A DNA stretch of 64,000 nt from Methylocaldum sp002005105 (GCF_051027545.1 NZ_CP194902.1:992001-1056000); one strand, 5' to 3'. Counted from the first letter of the stretch, positions 18,233-30,055 are shown. The notes: generated by a model not told the origin, from the sequence alone. Made by a program: numbers and translations.

Positions 18233-18383
18233 TTGGCTGTCTCTCCGCAGATGGGGTCCGGATAAAGCGTGCTTTAGAGCTCGAGAAGGTGCGATCGAGG
18301 CTTATCGGAAGATTATAACTGGTAGAAGTATACCGTGATCGTAGGTCATCGGTGCGGTGGAAAAGCGAGGTAACTCGTTTCTA

Positions 18384-18399
18384 TGTTCCACGTGGAACA
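18384..18399. promoter_or_regulatory. parS site (ParB binding)
   Basis: TGTTCCACGTGGAACA is a perfect 16-bp palindrome and matches the chromosomal parS sequence of Pseudomonas. It lies between lgt and gyrB, about 6 kb from dnaA, where origin-proximal parS sites are expected. Confidence 0.92.
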
Positions 18400-18473
18400 A
18401 ACTGTTTAACTCGGACGGATCAAGCTCCCTCGAATGATGTTTCCGAGGCTCTAATGAGTAATTGCAGTATCCC

Positions 18474-18503
18474 AAAAAAAAGGCTCCTGGTTAGGAGCCT
18501 TTT
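18474..18503 (-). terminator. Rho-independent terminator of gyrB
   Basis: A perfect 10-bp stem (18478-18487 with 18494-18503) and a 6-base loop are followed on the minus strand by a run of eight T (18474-18481). It lies 47 bp past the gyrB stop and should end the dnaA-dnaN-recF-gyrB transcript. Confidence 0.93.
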
Positions 18504-18549
18504 CGAACCGCCGAAGGGTTCCGATCTCTAGCCTGTAAGACGATCCGCA

Positions 18550-20973
<2,424 letters not shown>

Positions 20974-20981
20974 TTCTTAAT

Positions 20982-22052
20982 TCACGCTTGCTTTACTTGC
21001 CCATGTTCCACGTGGAACACAGCGGCGTCGTTGATGGCCTCTTTGATCATTTCCTCCGTGGTGGCGGTAATGAAAAACTGGGTCCGCCGCTCCTTCAAAA
21101 AACCGAGAAGTCTATTCTTGTTGTTTTCGTCCAATTCGGACGCCACGTCATCAACCAGCACGCACGCACTCATGCCGGCGCTCTCTTCCATCAGAAGGGA
21201 CTGGGCCAGCAAAAGCGCGTAAACCAAAAGTTTCATTTGACCGCGGGAGAGATACGCTTTTGCCGAACGACCGTCCAGCACGATGGAGAAGTCGGCTTTG
21301 TGGGGACCCGATTGAGTATGTCCGAGGCGAATGTCCGAGGCGACATCCTCCTGCAACGCCGCTTCCAGAGTCTTGTTCCTGTTCCACCCCGATTGCACGT
21401 GCAAATCAAGCTTAACGCCCGCAAAAAACTGCGCGGCAGCTTGAAAAAAATAGGGCATAAGCCTCTCCGTATAGCGTTCGCGCGCACCATGTATTATTGT
21501 ACCGTACCGCGCAAGCTCCCGGTTCCATAGCTCAATGTCGCGAAGTCGCCTTTCCCGCAGCAGGATATTGCGCTGGCTCAACGCCTTGGCGTAGCGTCGC
21601 CAGCAATCGAGATACGACTCTTCAAAGTGAAACACTCCCCAGTCGAGAAATTGGCGGCGATGCTTCGGAGCGCCCTCCAATAAAGCGCCGCTCGAAGGCT
21701 GAATGACGAGGACCGGAAATGTACGGATCAGTTCGGCACTGGATTGGATCTTCCTGCCCGAAAGATGGATCTCCCGCTCATCGCGAGCGATGCGAATTCC
21801 GATCGGAATCGTGTGGCCGGTATCGCTCGTAACTTTTCCGGTCACCATTAATCCGCTTCGCCCAAAGCGGATCGCCTGACTGATTTGGGGCGTACGAAAC
21901 GAACGCGCTCGCCCCAACAAATAAACCGCCTCGAGCAAGGAGGTCTTTCCGCTGGCATTGGGTCCGATGATGAAGTTGAGGCGCGGGGATGGCTCTAGCG
22001 CAGCGGATTCAATGTTGCGTACATCATGGGCCTCAATCTTGACCAGACTCAT
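20982..22052 (-). CDS. recF: DNA replication and repair protein RecF
   Basis: SMC-like ATPase that helps load RecA at gapped DNA with RecO and RecR. The 356-residue protein has Walker A GPNASGKTSLLEAVYLL near residue 30, SFRTPQI, the ABC signature region with SRGQMKLLVYALLLAQ, and Walker B CVLVDDVASELDE. Gene order is dnaN-recF-gyrB. The C terminus reads FHVEHGQVKQA because the last codons overlap a full parS palindrome (21004-21019), so the coding sequence and the ParB site share DNA. Confidence 0.96.
   Translation of the reverse strand: MSLVKIEAHDVRNIESAALEPSPRLNFIIGPNASGKTSLLEAVYLLGRARSFRTPQISQAIRFGRSGLMVTGKVTSDTGHTIPIGIRIARDEREIHLSGRKIQSSAELIRTFPVLVIQPSSGALLEGAPKHRRQFLDWGVFHFEESYLDCWRRYAKALSQRNILLRERRLRDIELWNRELARYGTIIHGARERYTERLMPYFFQAAAQFFAGVKLDLHVQSGWNRNKTLEAALQEDVASDIRLGHTQSGPHKADFSIVLDGRSAKAYLSRGQMKLLVYALLLAQSLLMEESAGMSACVLVDDVASELDENNKNRLLGFLKERRTQFFITATTEEMIKEAINDAAVFHVEHGQVKQA
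21004..21019. promoter_or_regulatory. parS site inside the 3' end of recF
   Basis: A second perfect TGTTCCACGTGGAACA palindrome, identical to the site at 18384 and 2.6 kb from it. On the minus strand it encodes the FHVEH segment of RecF. Confidence 0.92.
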
Positions 22053-22133
22053 ACGCGTCCTCGCTCATCCACGACTTGAGGCACGGATCAGCCCGTAATC
22101 GCGCCATATCCGGCTAGCGAAAAATGCCCCACG

Positions 22134-23237
22134 CTACAGACGCATGGGCATAACGATGAATTTGAACTGCGTATCCTCGCAATCCTCGATTAGGCAGCTG
22201 TTGGCACTCTCGGTGAACGACAATTTAACGTTATCGGAATCCACGTTGTTGATAGCGTCCAAAAGATAAGACGCATTGAAACCGACCGAAATATCCTTGC
22301 CTTCCAGTTCGACGGCGAACCTTTCTTCCGCTTCTTCATGCTCAGGATTCTGGGCCTTGAGGCACATATTGCCGTCTTCGCTCACTTCCATGCTAACGCC
22401 CCGGTACTTCTCGTTCGACAATACCGAGACGCGCGTCAAAGCCCCTTTGAAAGCAGCCTTGTCTACCAAAATGACTCGCGTCAGCTCGCGTGGCATGACA
22501 CGCTGATAGTCGGGAAACCTCCCTTCGATCAGCTTGGCCGCAAAGCTGACCGTCCCCAAATCGACACGCAGATTGTTCGGTGCAACTTGAACTGTTACCG
22601 GTTCCTCGCCTTCGCCCAACAACCGATTCAATTCCAGAACGCCTTTTCTCGGAACGATGATCTGCCGGCCTTCCTCCGGACCACTTTCCAGCGACTGCTC
22701 AAAAAAAGCGAGACGGTGTCCGTCGGAAGAAACCGCCCGCAGCACTTGGCCGCCCAAATCCAGCAATAATCCGTTCAGATAATAACGGACATCCTGTTGC
22801 GCCATAGCAAAGAGGGTCTTTTCGAGCGCGCGTCTCAAGCAATTGCGCGGAATGGAGACCTCTATCTCCGGTGTTCCCGCATCGAATTCCGGATAGTTTT
22901 CCGCGGGTAGAGTACTCAGGTTGAATCGGCTGGACCCGCACTGGATAACGAATTTCTCCTGCCGGCAATCGATGTTCACCACGCTTTTTTCCGGTAAAAG
23001 GCGGCAAATATCCAAGAACTTACGCGCCGGCACCGTAACCGAACCCGAATCGCTGCCTTCAACCACGGCCTTGGTGACCAACTGCACTTCCAAATCCGTG
23101 CCCGTCAACTCCAAAGCCTCATCGGACAGCTTCAAAAGAACGTTGGACAGAATGGGCAAGGTTTGGCGTCGCTCGATGACGCCGACAACCTGTTGCAAGG
23201 GCGTCAGCAAATTCTCCCGGCTTATGGTGAACTTCAT
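22134..23237 (-). CDS. dnaN: DNA polymerase III beta sliding clamp
   Basis: Ring-shaped processivity clamp for replicative polymerase. The 367-residue product has the three-fold clamp repeat; recognisable parts are the N-terminal MKFTISRENLLTPLQQVVGVIERRQTLPIL, YYLNGLLLDL, and the conserved C terminus FIVMPMRL. It lies 73 bp after dnaA and 81 bp before recF, all on the minus strand. Confidence 0.97.
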   Translation of the reverse strand: MKFTISRENLLTPLQQVVGVIERRQTLPILSNVLLKLSDEALELTGTDLEVQLVTKAVVEGSDSGSVTVPARKFLDICRLLPEKSVVNIDCRQEKFVIQCGSSRFNLSTLPAENYPEFDAGTPEIEVSIPRNCLRRALEKTLFAMAQQDVRYYLNGLLLDLGGQVLRAVSSDGHRLAFFEQSLESGPEEGRQIIVPRKGVLELNRLLGEGEEPVTVQVAPNNLRVDLGTVSFAAKLIEGRFPDYQRVMPRELTRVILVDKAAFKGALTRVSVLSNEKYRGVSMEVSEDGNMCLKAQNPEHEEAEERFAVELEGKDISVGFNASYLLDAINNVDSDNVKLSFTESANSCLIEDCEDTQFKFIVMPMRL

Positions 23238-23310
23238 AGTAAGGTCATATGTTGATGCGGAACTCGTTGAACGAAAAAAGCCGACTTCTCAAACTGCCGA
23301 TCCATCAAGT

Positions 23311-24636
23311 CTAGTTCGATAATGTGCGCATGAGATTCGAGTAGTCTTCGGCGAATTTGCTGTCGCTTTCCTTTAACTCCTGAACCTTGCGGCAGGCGTG
23401 CAAGACCGTGGTGTGGTCCCGTCCGCCGAACTGCTGCCCGATTTCCGGCAAACTGTGATTGGTCAGCTCCTTGGCCAATGCCATGGCGATTTGACGAGGA
23501 CGCGTCACCGAGCGGGTGCGTTTGTTGGCCAAGAGATCGGCCACCCGGATCTTGTAGTATTCCGCAACCGTCTTCTGGATGTTCTCGACGTTGATCATCC
23601 GGTCCTGAAGCGCGATTAAATCGCGCAAGGCCTCTTTCGCAAACTCCAGCGTAATCGGCTTACCGGTGAAGTGAGCATTGGCGATGACGCGCCGCAAAGC
23701 GCCTTCCAGTTCGCGAATGTTCGAGCGAATTCGCTTACCGATGAAGAAAGCCACTTCCGGCGACAGATCGGCGCCGGCGTGCTGCGCTTTGCTCATCAGG
23801 ATGGCCACGCGGGTTTCCAGATCCGGCGGCTCGATGGCCACCGGAAGCCCCCACCCGAAACGCGACTTTAACCGTTCCTCTAGGCCTTTGATTTCCTTGG
23901 GATAGCGGTCGCAGGTCAGGACCACCTGATGCTTGTTTTCCAGAAGGCTGTTAAATGTGTGAAAGAACTCCTCCTGGGAGCGTTCCTTGCCGGCAAAAAA
24001 CTGAATATCGTCGATCAACAAGGCATCGACCGTCCGGTAATACTCCTTGAAGGCGCCGATCGCATTATGCTGCAAGGCCTTGACCATGTCGGAAACGAAG
24101 CGCTCCGAATGCAAATAGACGATGTTTGCCGAGGAGTTCGCCCTTAGAATTTCATTTCCGATAGCGTGCATAAGATGGGTCTTCCCCAGACCCACACCGC
24201 CGTAAATAAAGAGGGGGTTGTAGGCCCGTCCGACGTTCTGCGCCACTTGAATCGACGCGGCCTTGGCCAGCTGGTTGGATTTGCCCTCGACGAAATTATC
24301 GAAGGTAAAAGCCGTGTTGAGATTGTTGGGAAGGCCTTTCTTGACACCGGCCGGCCTCTTGATCGCCGGCGCGACGGGAGACGCTTCTTGCTGCTTTCGC
24401 GTGCCGATTTCCAGAACGACATGGGGTGGCGGCTGGATCTTCTGGTCAGATAGAACTTCTTCGATCTTGCCGATAAAATGCTGCTTTACCCAATCGAGCA
24501 CAAAGCGGTTGGGAGCCAAGAGCTTCAACTCCGAACCATTTTCGACGGCTTGCAGGGGCCTGATCCAGGTATTGAACTGCTGCGGGGGCAATTCTCCTTC
24601 CAGCTTGCTCATGCACTGATTCCACAGCGCGCTCAT
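23311..24636 (-). CDS. dnaA: Chromosomal replication initiator DnaA
   Basis: AAA+ protein that binds DnaA boxes and opens the origin. The 441-residue product has domain I (residues ~1-85, LWNQCMSKLEGELPPQQFNTWI), a short linker (~85-105), the AAA+ domain (~110-330; Walker A GGVGLGKTHLMHAIG, Walker B ALLIDDIQFFAGK), and the DNA-binding domain IV with GGRDHTTVLHACRKV. It starts the minus-strand replication cluster and is divergent from rpmH. The ATG is the one giving MSALWNQC. Confidence 0.97.
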   Translation of the reverse strand: MSALWNQCMSKLEGELPPQQFNTWIRPLQAVENGSELKLLAPNRFVLDWVKQHFIGKIEEVLSDQKIQPPPHVVLEIGTRKQQEASPVAPAIKRPAGVKKGLPNNLNTAFTFDNFVEGKSNQLAKAASIQVAQNVGRAYNPLFIYGGVGLGKTHLMHAIGNEILRANSSANIVYLHSERFVSDMVKALQHNAIGAFKEYYRTVDALLIDDIQFFAGKERSQEEFFHTFNSLLENKHQVVLTCDRYPKEIKGLEERLKSRFGWGLPVAIEPPDLETRVAILMSKAQHAGADLSPEVAFFIGKRIRSNIRELEGALRRVIANAHFTGKPITLEFAKEALRDLIALQDRMINVENIQKTVAEYYKIRVADLLANKRTRSVTRPRQIAMALAKELTNHSLPEIGQQFGGRDHTTVLHACRKVQELKESDSKFAEDYSNLMRTLSN

Positions 24637-24820
24637 TGTGCAGCTCCCTTATTGTGCTCGAGGAATAGGACATAAGGCATAGGCGATAAATGCGTGAGCG
24701 CTTTAACGGAATTCAGTATCATACCGCAACAGCCGACTTATCCACAGCATTGACACCGTATCGCCTGTGAATTAGCATGCACAGCTTTGTATTTTCTTTG
24801 CGGAATTCAACAGGTACACC
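24637..24820. other. dnaA-rpmH spacer, possible oriC
   Basis: In many gammaproteobacteria the origin lies here. The spacer has one perfect DnaA box (TTATCCACA, 24738-24746), one near box on the other strand within CTGTGAATTAG (~24766-24776), and AT-rich stretches before rpmH. CGGAATTCA occurs twice (24707-24715 and 24801-24809). At 184 bp with only one good box, this is short for a full origin; promoters for dnaA and rpmH must also lie here. Confidence 0.4.
24738..24746 (+). promoter_or_regulatory. DnaA box
   Basis: TTATCCACA matches the high-affinity DnaA box exactly. It lies 102 bp upstream of the dnaA start codon, so it may serve initiation, dnaA autoregulation, or both. Confidence 0.75.
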
Positions 24821-24955
24821 ATGAAAAGAACCTATCAGCCCAGCAAGATAAAGCGTGTCCGGACCCACGGCTTTCGTGCGCGCATGAAAACCCGTGGCGG
24901 ACGTTTGGTTTTGAGTGCGCGCCGCGCGAAAGGTCGTAAACGGCTTACCGTCTGA
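24821..24955 (+). CDS. rpmH: 50S ribosomal protein L34
   Basis: 44-residue basic protein of the large ribosomal subunit. Translation from ATG 24821 gives MKRTYQPSKIKRVRTHGFRA, then MKTRGGR, and ends KRLTV, the universal L34 pattern with the expected length. It is divergent from dnaA and heads the rpmH-rnpA-yidD-yidC-mnmE block; rnpA starts four bases after its stop. Confidence 0.97.
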   Translation: MKRTYQPSKIKRVRTHGFRARMKTRGGRLVLSARRAKGRKRLTV

Positions 24956-24958
24956 CGT

Positions 24959-25354
24959 TTGGCGTCGCCTAGCTACGGCTTCCCCCGAACGCGCCGCTTA
25001 AGTACCGCCGCCGATTTCCAGCGCGTTTTCGAGCAGCCCTGCAAGTCCGCAGACCAATACTTAACCGTGCTCGCGCGAACCAACGGTAGGGATTATCCGC
25101 GCCTCGGGTTGGCTATCGCCAGACGACAAATCCGTAACGCCGCCGATCGCAACCGCATCAAGCGCCTCATCCGCGAAAGCTTCCGCCTGCAGCAGTCGCT
25201 GCTCGGCGGAGTCGATTTTGTGGTAATGGCGCGCAGCGCCGCAATTCAGGCAGACCATGACACAATCCGAAGCTCATTGCATAAGCACTGGGAAAACCTG
25301 GTGAGGCGATGCAAGCCATCTTGGTCTTCCTCATCAAACTCTATCAGTACCTGA
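24959..25354 (+). CDS. rnpA: Ribonuclease P protein component
   Basis: Protein subunit of RNase P, which matures the 5' end of tRNA. The 131-residue product has FPRTRRLSTAADFQRVF near the N terminus and the signature RNAADRNRIKRLIRESFRLQQ (the RNR motif) near residue 60. The start is a TTG three bases after the rpmH stop; no ATG fits better. The 3' end, a Ser-rich tail, overlaps yidD by 46 bp, which is usual for this gene pair. Confidence 0.94.
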   Translation: MASPSYGFPRTRRLSTAADFQRVFEQPCKSADQYLTVLARTNGRDYPRLGLAIARRQIRNAADRNRIKRLIRESFRLQQSLLGGVDFVVMARSAAIQADHDTIRSSLHKHWENLVRRCKPSWSSSSNSIST

Positions 25355-25533
25355 TTAGCCCTTGGGTGGGGCAGCATTGCCGTTTCCACCCGACATGCTC
25401 CAGCTATGCCCTGACCGCCATCCAGCGGTTCGGATCTCTGCGGGGCTCCTATCTTGCCGCAAGGCGACTGCTGAGATGCCACCCTTGGCACAAAGGCGGT
25501 ATTGATCCCGTCCCAGAACAATTCGGAAAATAA
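25309..25533 (+). CDS. yidD: Membrane protein insertion efficiency factor YidD
   Basis: Small membrane-associated protein thought to assist YidC in inserting proteins. The 74-residue product has the family core: LIKLYQYLISPWVGQHCRFHPTCSSYA, AIQRFGSLRGSYLAARRLLRCHPWHKGGIDPVP, with the three conserved Cys residues. It overlaps the end of rnpA in a different frame and is two bases from yidC. Confidence 0.95.
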   Translation: MQAILVFLIKLYQYLISPWVGQHCRFHPTCSSYALTAIQRFGSLRGSYLAARRLLRCHPWHKGGIDPVPEQFGK

Positions 25534-25535
25534 GA

Positions 25536-27173
25536 ATGGATAATTTAAGGTTCGTTCTCTTCGTCTTCTTTATATTTCTCAGCTTCATGCTGTGGCAGCA
25601 ATGGCAGCTGGATTACGGGCCTAAGCCCGAGCCCACGGCGCAATCCGGGTCGACTACGCCGGACGTCGCAGGTGACGTACCCGAGTCAGCTCGCGACGTC
25701 GACGACGTCGCCAAGACGCCTGAACCGTCCGCTGCTCCGAGCGTCGAGCGTCAGCGCGTCACCGTCACCACGGATGTCATACGAGCAGAGATCGACACCA
25801 AGGGCGGCGACCTGCGCATACTCGATCTGCTCGAGTATCCCCAGAGCAAGGACCAGCCCGACCAGCCAGTACGGCTGCTCAACGATGAGAACAACTTTTT
25901 CATCGCGCAGAGCGGATTCCTGGGAGAACAGGCCCTGTCGCCCACCCATCACAGCACATGGCAAGCTGAAGCCAATATCTACACGCTGGCGGAAGGCCAA
26001 GACACCCTCCGCATACCTTTCACGTGGAGCAATGACAAAGGAATCAAGATTATCAAGACCTTGGTCTTCACCAAAGGCAGCTATCTGATCGAACTGGAGC
26101 AGCAGGTCAACAATCAATCCGGAGCCGAATGGAAAGGGCGTCAATACGTTCAGTTGCAGCGGAAGAATCCCGAAAGCAAGGATCAGGACGCTTTCGTCCG
26201 GACCTATACCGGCGGCGTACTATACACTCCGGAAGAAAAGTACGAAAAGATCACGTTCGACGACATGGCGGATTCGAACCTGAATCGGAAAGCCAAAGAC
26301 GGCTGGATCGCCATGATTCAGCATTACTTCCTGGCGGCGTGGATTCCGCTGGCCGGCGAAGAGCATAGTTTTTACACCAAAGCCCTCTCCGACAATCATT
26401 TCGTCATCGGAACCTATTCGCCCATGCTCGAGGTCAAACCGGGCGAAGAGAAAGTCTTCAAGGCTAATTTGTTCGCCGGCCCCAAACTCCAGCGAGTGTT
26501 GGAGCAAACGGCACCGGGCCTGGACCTGACGGTGGATTACGGCGGGCTGACCATTGTCGCCAAACCCATTTTCTGGCTCCTGGAACAGTTCCACAAAATT
26601 TTCAACAATTGGGGATGGGCGATCGTGTTCGTCACCATCACGCTCAAGGCCCTGTTCTATAAGCTGTCGCAAGCCAGCTATCGCTCCATGGCCAGAATGC
26701 GGAAGCTCCAGCCGAAGCTTCAACAGCTGAAGGAGCGTCATGCCGACGACAAGCAGAAGTTCAACATGGCGATGATGGAGCTGTATCGGAAGGAAAAGGT
26801 CAACCCGCTGGGCGGCTGTTTGCCGATCCTGGTCCAGATCCCCGTGTTCATCGCCCTGTATTGGGTTCTCATCGAAAGCGTGGAAATGCGTCAGGCGCCG
26901 TTCGCCCTTTGGCTGAACGACCTGTCCGCCAAGGACCCCTATTTCATTCTTCCGCTGATCATGGGCGTCTCCATGTTCATCCAGCAGAAGCTCAATCCGC
27001 CACCGGCCGATCCGGTACAAGCCAAGGTGATGCAGTTCTTCCCGGTCATATTCACCGGCTTCTTCGCCTTTTTCCCGTCCGGACTCGTGCTCTACTGGGT
27101 GGTCAACAACATTCTGTCCATCCTCCAGCAGTGGCATATCACCCGGCAGATCGAAAGGAACGTACACGCCTAG
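25536..27173 (+). CDS. yidC: Membrane protein insertase YidC
   Basis: Inner-membrane insertase and chaperone working alone or with SecYEG. The 545-residue product has the gammaproteobacterial form: an N-terminal membrane helix (residues ~5-25), a large periplasmic domain (~60-340), and the conserved core with five further helices (~345-540), including the cytoplasmic hairpin KLQPKLQQLKERHADDKQ and NPLGGCLPILVQIPVFIALYWVL. The C-terminal helix is followed by a short basic tail. Confidence 0.97.
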   Translation: MDNLRFVLFVFFIFLSFMLWQQWQLDYGPKPEPTAQSGSTTPDVAGDVPESARDVDDVAKTPEPSAAPSVERQRVTVTTDVIRAEIDTKGGDLRILDLLEYPQSKDQPDQPVRLLNDENNFFIAQSGFLGEQALSPTHHSTWQAEANIYTLAEGQDTLRIPFTWSNDKGIKIIKTLVFTKGSYLIELEQQVNNQSGAEWKGRQYVQLQRKNPESKDQDAFVRTYTGGVLYTPEEKYEKITFDDMADSNLNRKAKDGWIAMIQHYFLAAWIPLAGEEHSFYTKALSDNHFVIGTYSPMLEVKPGEEKVFKANLFAGPKLQRVLEQTAPGLDLTVDYGGLTIVAKPIFWLLEQFHKIFNNWGWAIVFVTITLKALFYKLSQASYRSMARMRKLQPKLQQLKERHADDKQKFNMAMMELYRKEKVNPLGGCLPILVQIPVFIALYWVLIESVEMRQAPFALWLNDLSAKDPYFILPLIMGVSMFIQQKLNPPPADPVQAKVMQFFPVIFTGFFAFFPSGLVLYWVVNNILSILQQWHITRQIERNVHA

Positions 27174-27184
27174 CGCGATCTCTC

Positions 27185-27218
27185 GCGCGGCAGGGCTGGC
27201 TCCGCACCCCTGCCGCGC
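27185..27218. terminator. GC-rich hairpin between yidC and mnmE
   Basis: An 11-bp perfect stem (GCGCGGCAGGG, 27185-27195, pairing with 27208-27218) and a 12-base loop start 11 bp after the yidC stop. There is no T run, so it may be a weak terminator or an mRNA-stabilising element. Confidence 0.35.
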
Positions 27219-27297
27219 ACCTTTCGCCTTGCGACGATGCGATACGCCGGCTTCTCTGCTTTGATCCGGAACGAATGCTTGTTCCGGAATCCACCCC

Positions 27298-28644
27298 ATG
27301 AACACATTATCTCGCGACACCATAGGCGCCATTGCCACGCCTCCCGGCCGGGGCGGCATCGGCGTAATCCGCATCTCCGGCAACGCTGTCCCCACACTGA
27401 TGCGCGCGCTGCTACGCAAAGAACTTGAGCCGCGCTACGCCCACTACGGTCATTTCTATGATTTGGATGGTTCGGTCCTCGATACCGGATTAGCCCTGTA
27501 CTTTCCGTCACCCCATTCTTTTACTGGCGAAGACGTCCTCGAGTTGCACGCGCACGGCGGTCCGGTCGTCCTCGATTTGCTGCTGCGTCGCGTCCTGGCC
27601 TCAGGCGTTCGGCTGGCGCGCCCGGGAGAATTCACCGAACGGGCGTTCCTCAACGACAGGATCGACCTTGCCCAGGCGGAGGCCATCGCCGATTTGATCG
27701 AAAGCACCACAGAGCAGGCCGCCCGGTCCGCGCAGCGCTCTCTCCAGGGCGAGTTCTCGATCCGCATCCACCAACTCGTCGAAGCCCTGATCGAACTGAG
27801 GCAGTACGTGGAAGCGTCGATCGACTTCGTCGACGAAGACATCGATTTCCTGTCCGAAGGCCGTATTGCCGAAAAGCTCGCAGACCTCTCGGCGACGCTC
27901 CGGCATATCCGCCATTCCGCCCAACAGGGCTGTCTATTGCGCGAAGGCATGACCGTTGTCATCGCCGGCCGCCCCAATGCCGGAAAATCCAGCCTACTCA
28001 ACCGATTGGCGGGACGTGAAGCCGCCATCGTCACCGAAATCGCAGGTACCACCCGCGATACCTTGCGAGAACATATCCAGATCGACGGCATGCCCCTGCA
28101 CGTGGTGGACACCGCCGGTCTGCGGGAGAGCGAGGATATTGTCGAACGCGAAGGCATAAGGCGGGCCCGAGACGAAATTCACAAGGCCGACCGGATATTG
28201 CTGTTAATCGATGATCGCACTCCGGAAGAAGGGGAAGCCCTGCTCCAGAGCCTGCCCGCAGACATCCCGCTCACCCGCGTCTACAACAAGATCGATCTCA
28301 CCGGAAAACCGGCCGGTTTCATCGAAGAACGGAAAGGTCCCGCCGTGTATCTATCCGCCAAGACCGGCGAAGGCCTCGAACATCTTCGGAAACACCTCAA
28401 AGCCTCGATGGGCTACGACAGTGAGGCGAACGATGTTTTCATCGCCCGCCGCCGCCATCTCGATGCGCTAAGCCGTGCCGAAAGCCTCATCGAGAACGCC
28501 GAAACGCAACTCCAAATCCGCGCCGCCGAACTCCTCGCCGAAGACCTTCGCGAAGCTCAAAACGCCTTATCGGAAATCACCGGCGAATTCACGAACGAAG
28601 ACCTTTTAGGCCGGATTTTCGCCAGTTTTTGCATCGGCAAGTAG
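27298..28644 (+). CDS. mnmE: tRNA uridine-5-carboxymethylaminomethyl GTPase MnmE
   Basis: K+-activated GTPase that with MnmG modifies the wobble uridine of several tRNAs. The 448-residue product shows the N-terminal folate-binding domain (residues ~1-120; TIGAIATPPGRGGIGVIRISG), a helical domain, an inserted G domain (~218-372; GRPNAGKSSLLNRL, GTTRDTL, DTAGLRE, NKIDL), and the C-terminal CIGK with the catalytic Cys. It closes the block that begins with rpmH, as in many gammaproteobacteria. mnmG is not in the window. Confidence 0.97.
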   Translation: MNTLSRDTIGAIATPPGRGGIGVIRISGNAVPTLMRALLRKELEPRYAHYGHFYDLDGSVLDTGLALYFPSPHSFTGEDVLELHAHGGPVVLDLLLRRVLASGVRLARPGEFTERAFLNDRIDLAQAEAIADLIESTTEQAARSAQRSLQGEFSIRIHQLVEALIELRQYVEASIDFVDEDIDFLSEGRIAEKLADLSATLRHIRHSAQQGCLLREGMTVVIAGRPNAGKSSLLNRLAGREAAIVTEIAGTTRDTLREHIQIDGMPLHVVDTAGLRESEDIVEREGIRRARDEIHKADRILLLIDDRTPEEGEALLQSLPADIPLTRVYNKIDLTGKPAGFIEERKGPAVYLSAKTGEGLEHLRKHLKASMGYDSEANDVFIARRRHLDALSRAESLIENAETQLQIRAAELLAEDLREAQNALSEITGEFTNEDLLGRIFASFCIGK

Positions 28645-28753
28645 CGGGCTGTCGAGTTCGCGCTCCGAACCTCCGGAAGGCGTTCCGCTCGCCCACCGCG
28701 GCGCAAGCTCGACCCCAACCATCCAAGCGCGCTGACAACTTTCTCCGGAATAC

Positions 28754-30055
28754 ATGTCATTATCCACGACCAAAACGTCCGCACTCCGCCATCGCAATTT
28801 CGTGCTTTACCTGTGCGCCCGATTTCTCGGCGCCGTTGCGGTGCAAATGCAAAGCGTGGCCGTGGGTTGGCAAGTCTACGCGCTTACCGGCGACGCGCTC
28901 GATCTCGGACTTGTAGGGCTCGCCCAGTTCGCGCCTTTCGTGCCGCTCGTGCTGATAGCCGGCCAACTGGCGGACCGCTTCGACCGGCGCCGCATCATCA
29001 TGCTCTGTTATGCCGTGGAAATGCTATGCGGCCTATTGCTGATCGGGTTCACCCTAACTGGCCTAAAGGTCGTGTGGCCGGTATTTGCCGTCATGGCGCT
29101 CTACGGATCGGCGCGGGCGTTCATGATGCCGTCCAGCCAGGCGATCGTAATCAATCTGGTCCCCGCCGAAAGCTTCAGCAATGCCGTAGCGCTCAGTTCA
29201 TCGAGCTTTCAACTGGCGGTGATTGCGGGTCCGGCACTCGGCGGCGTCCTATATCTTGCGGGGCCCATGACTGTCTACACGACGGTGTCGGTGCTGCTCG
29301 GACTCTCGGCAATCCTGATTCTGTCGATGCGCAGCCTTCCCCGGCGGACCAACGGCCGCGAACCCATGAGCTGGCATACCGTTCTGGACGGCTTGCACTT
29401 CGTACGTTCGCGGCCCACCGTATTCGGCGCCATTTCGCTCGATTTGTTCGCCGTTCTGTTCGGCGGCGCCACGGCGCTACTGCCGGCCTATGCCAGCGAT
29501 ATTCTGCACGTAGGCCCGACCGGGTTGGGCCTGCTTCGCACCGCACCCGGAGCCGGCGCCGCCCTGACTGCCATGTTGCTCGCCTTCGCGCCCATCTCCC
29601 GACACGTCGGACGCTGGATGTTCGGCGGCGTCGCTGTGTTCGGGGCGGCTATCATCGTGCTAGGCCTGTCGACGAGTTTTCCCTTGTCGCTCGCCGCGCT
29701 TTTCTTGCTGGGCGCCGGTGACATGGTCAGCGTTTACATCCGCCACATGCTGGTCCAGCTCGAAACGCCCGACGCGATTCGCGGGCGAGTGAGCGCCGTC
29801 AATTCCGTCTTCATCGGCGCTTCGAACGAACTGGGCGAATTCGAATCCGGCCTGACCGCCGCTTGGTTCGGCCTCACTCCCGCCATTATCGTCGGGGGAG
29901 CGGTCACACTGGCCGTCGCCATAGTTTGGATGTACGGCTTTCCCGATTTGCGCACAATGGATCGTTTCCCGCACCGCATCGTCGAAACACCGCCTGCCGC
30001 CAAGGGGAACAGCATTAAACCGAAACGCCGTTCCGGTAAACGACGACACCCCTGA
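28754..30055 (+). CDS. MFS transporter of the EntS-like (MFS_3) group
   Basis: Integral membrane exporter of 433 residues with about twelve helices. Its signature GQLADRFDRRRIIMLCY between helices 2 and 3 (residues ~75-95) and the overall layout fit the EntS/MFS_3 group of drug and siderophore exporters. The C terminus after the last helix is a basic tail (KPKRRSGKRRHP). No siderophore genes are nearby, so the substrate is unknown. The gene stands alone between mnmE and a c-di-GMP enzyme. Confidence 0.85.
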   Translation: MSLSTTKTSALRHRNFVLYLCARFLGAVAVQMQSVAVGWQVYALTGDALDLGLVGLAQFAPFVPLVLIAGQLADRFDRRRIIMLCYAVEMLCGLLLIGFTLTGLKVVWPVFAVMALYGSARAFMMPSSQAIVINLVPAESFSNAVALSSSSFQLAVIAGPALGGVLYLAGPMTVYTTVSVLLGLSAILILSMRSLPRRTNGREPMSWHTVLDGLHFVRSRPTVFGAISLDLFAVLFGGATALLPAYASDILHVGPTGLGLLRTAPGAGAALTAMLLAFAPISRHVGRWMFGGVAVFGAAIIVLGLSTSFPLSLAALFLLGAGDMVSVYIRHMLVQLETPDAIRGRVSAVNSVFIGASNELGEFESGLTAAWFGLTPAIIVGGAVTLAVAIVWMYGFPDLRTMDRFPHRIVETPPAAKGNSIKPKRRSGKRRHP

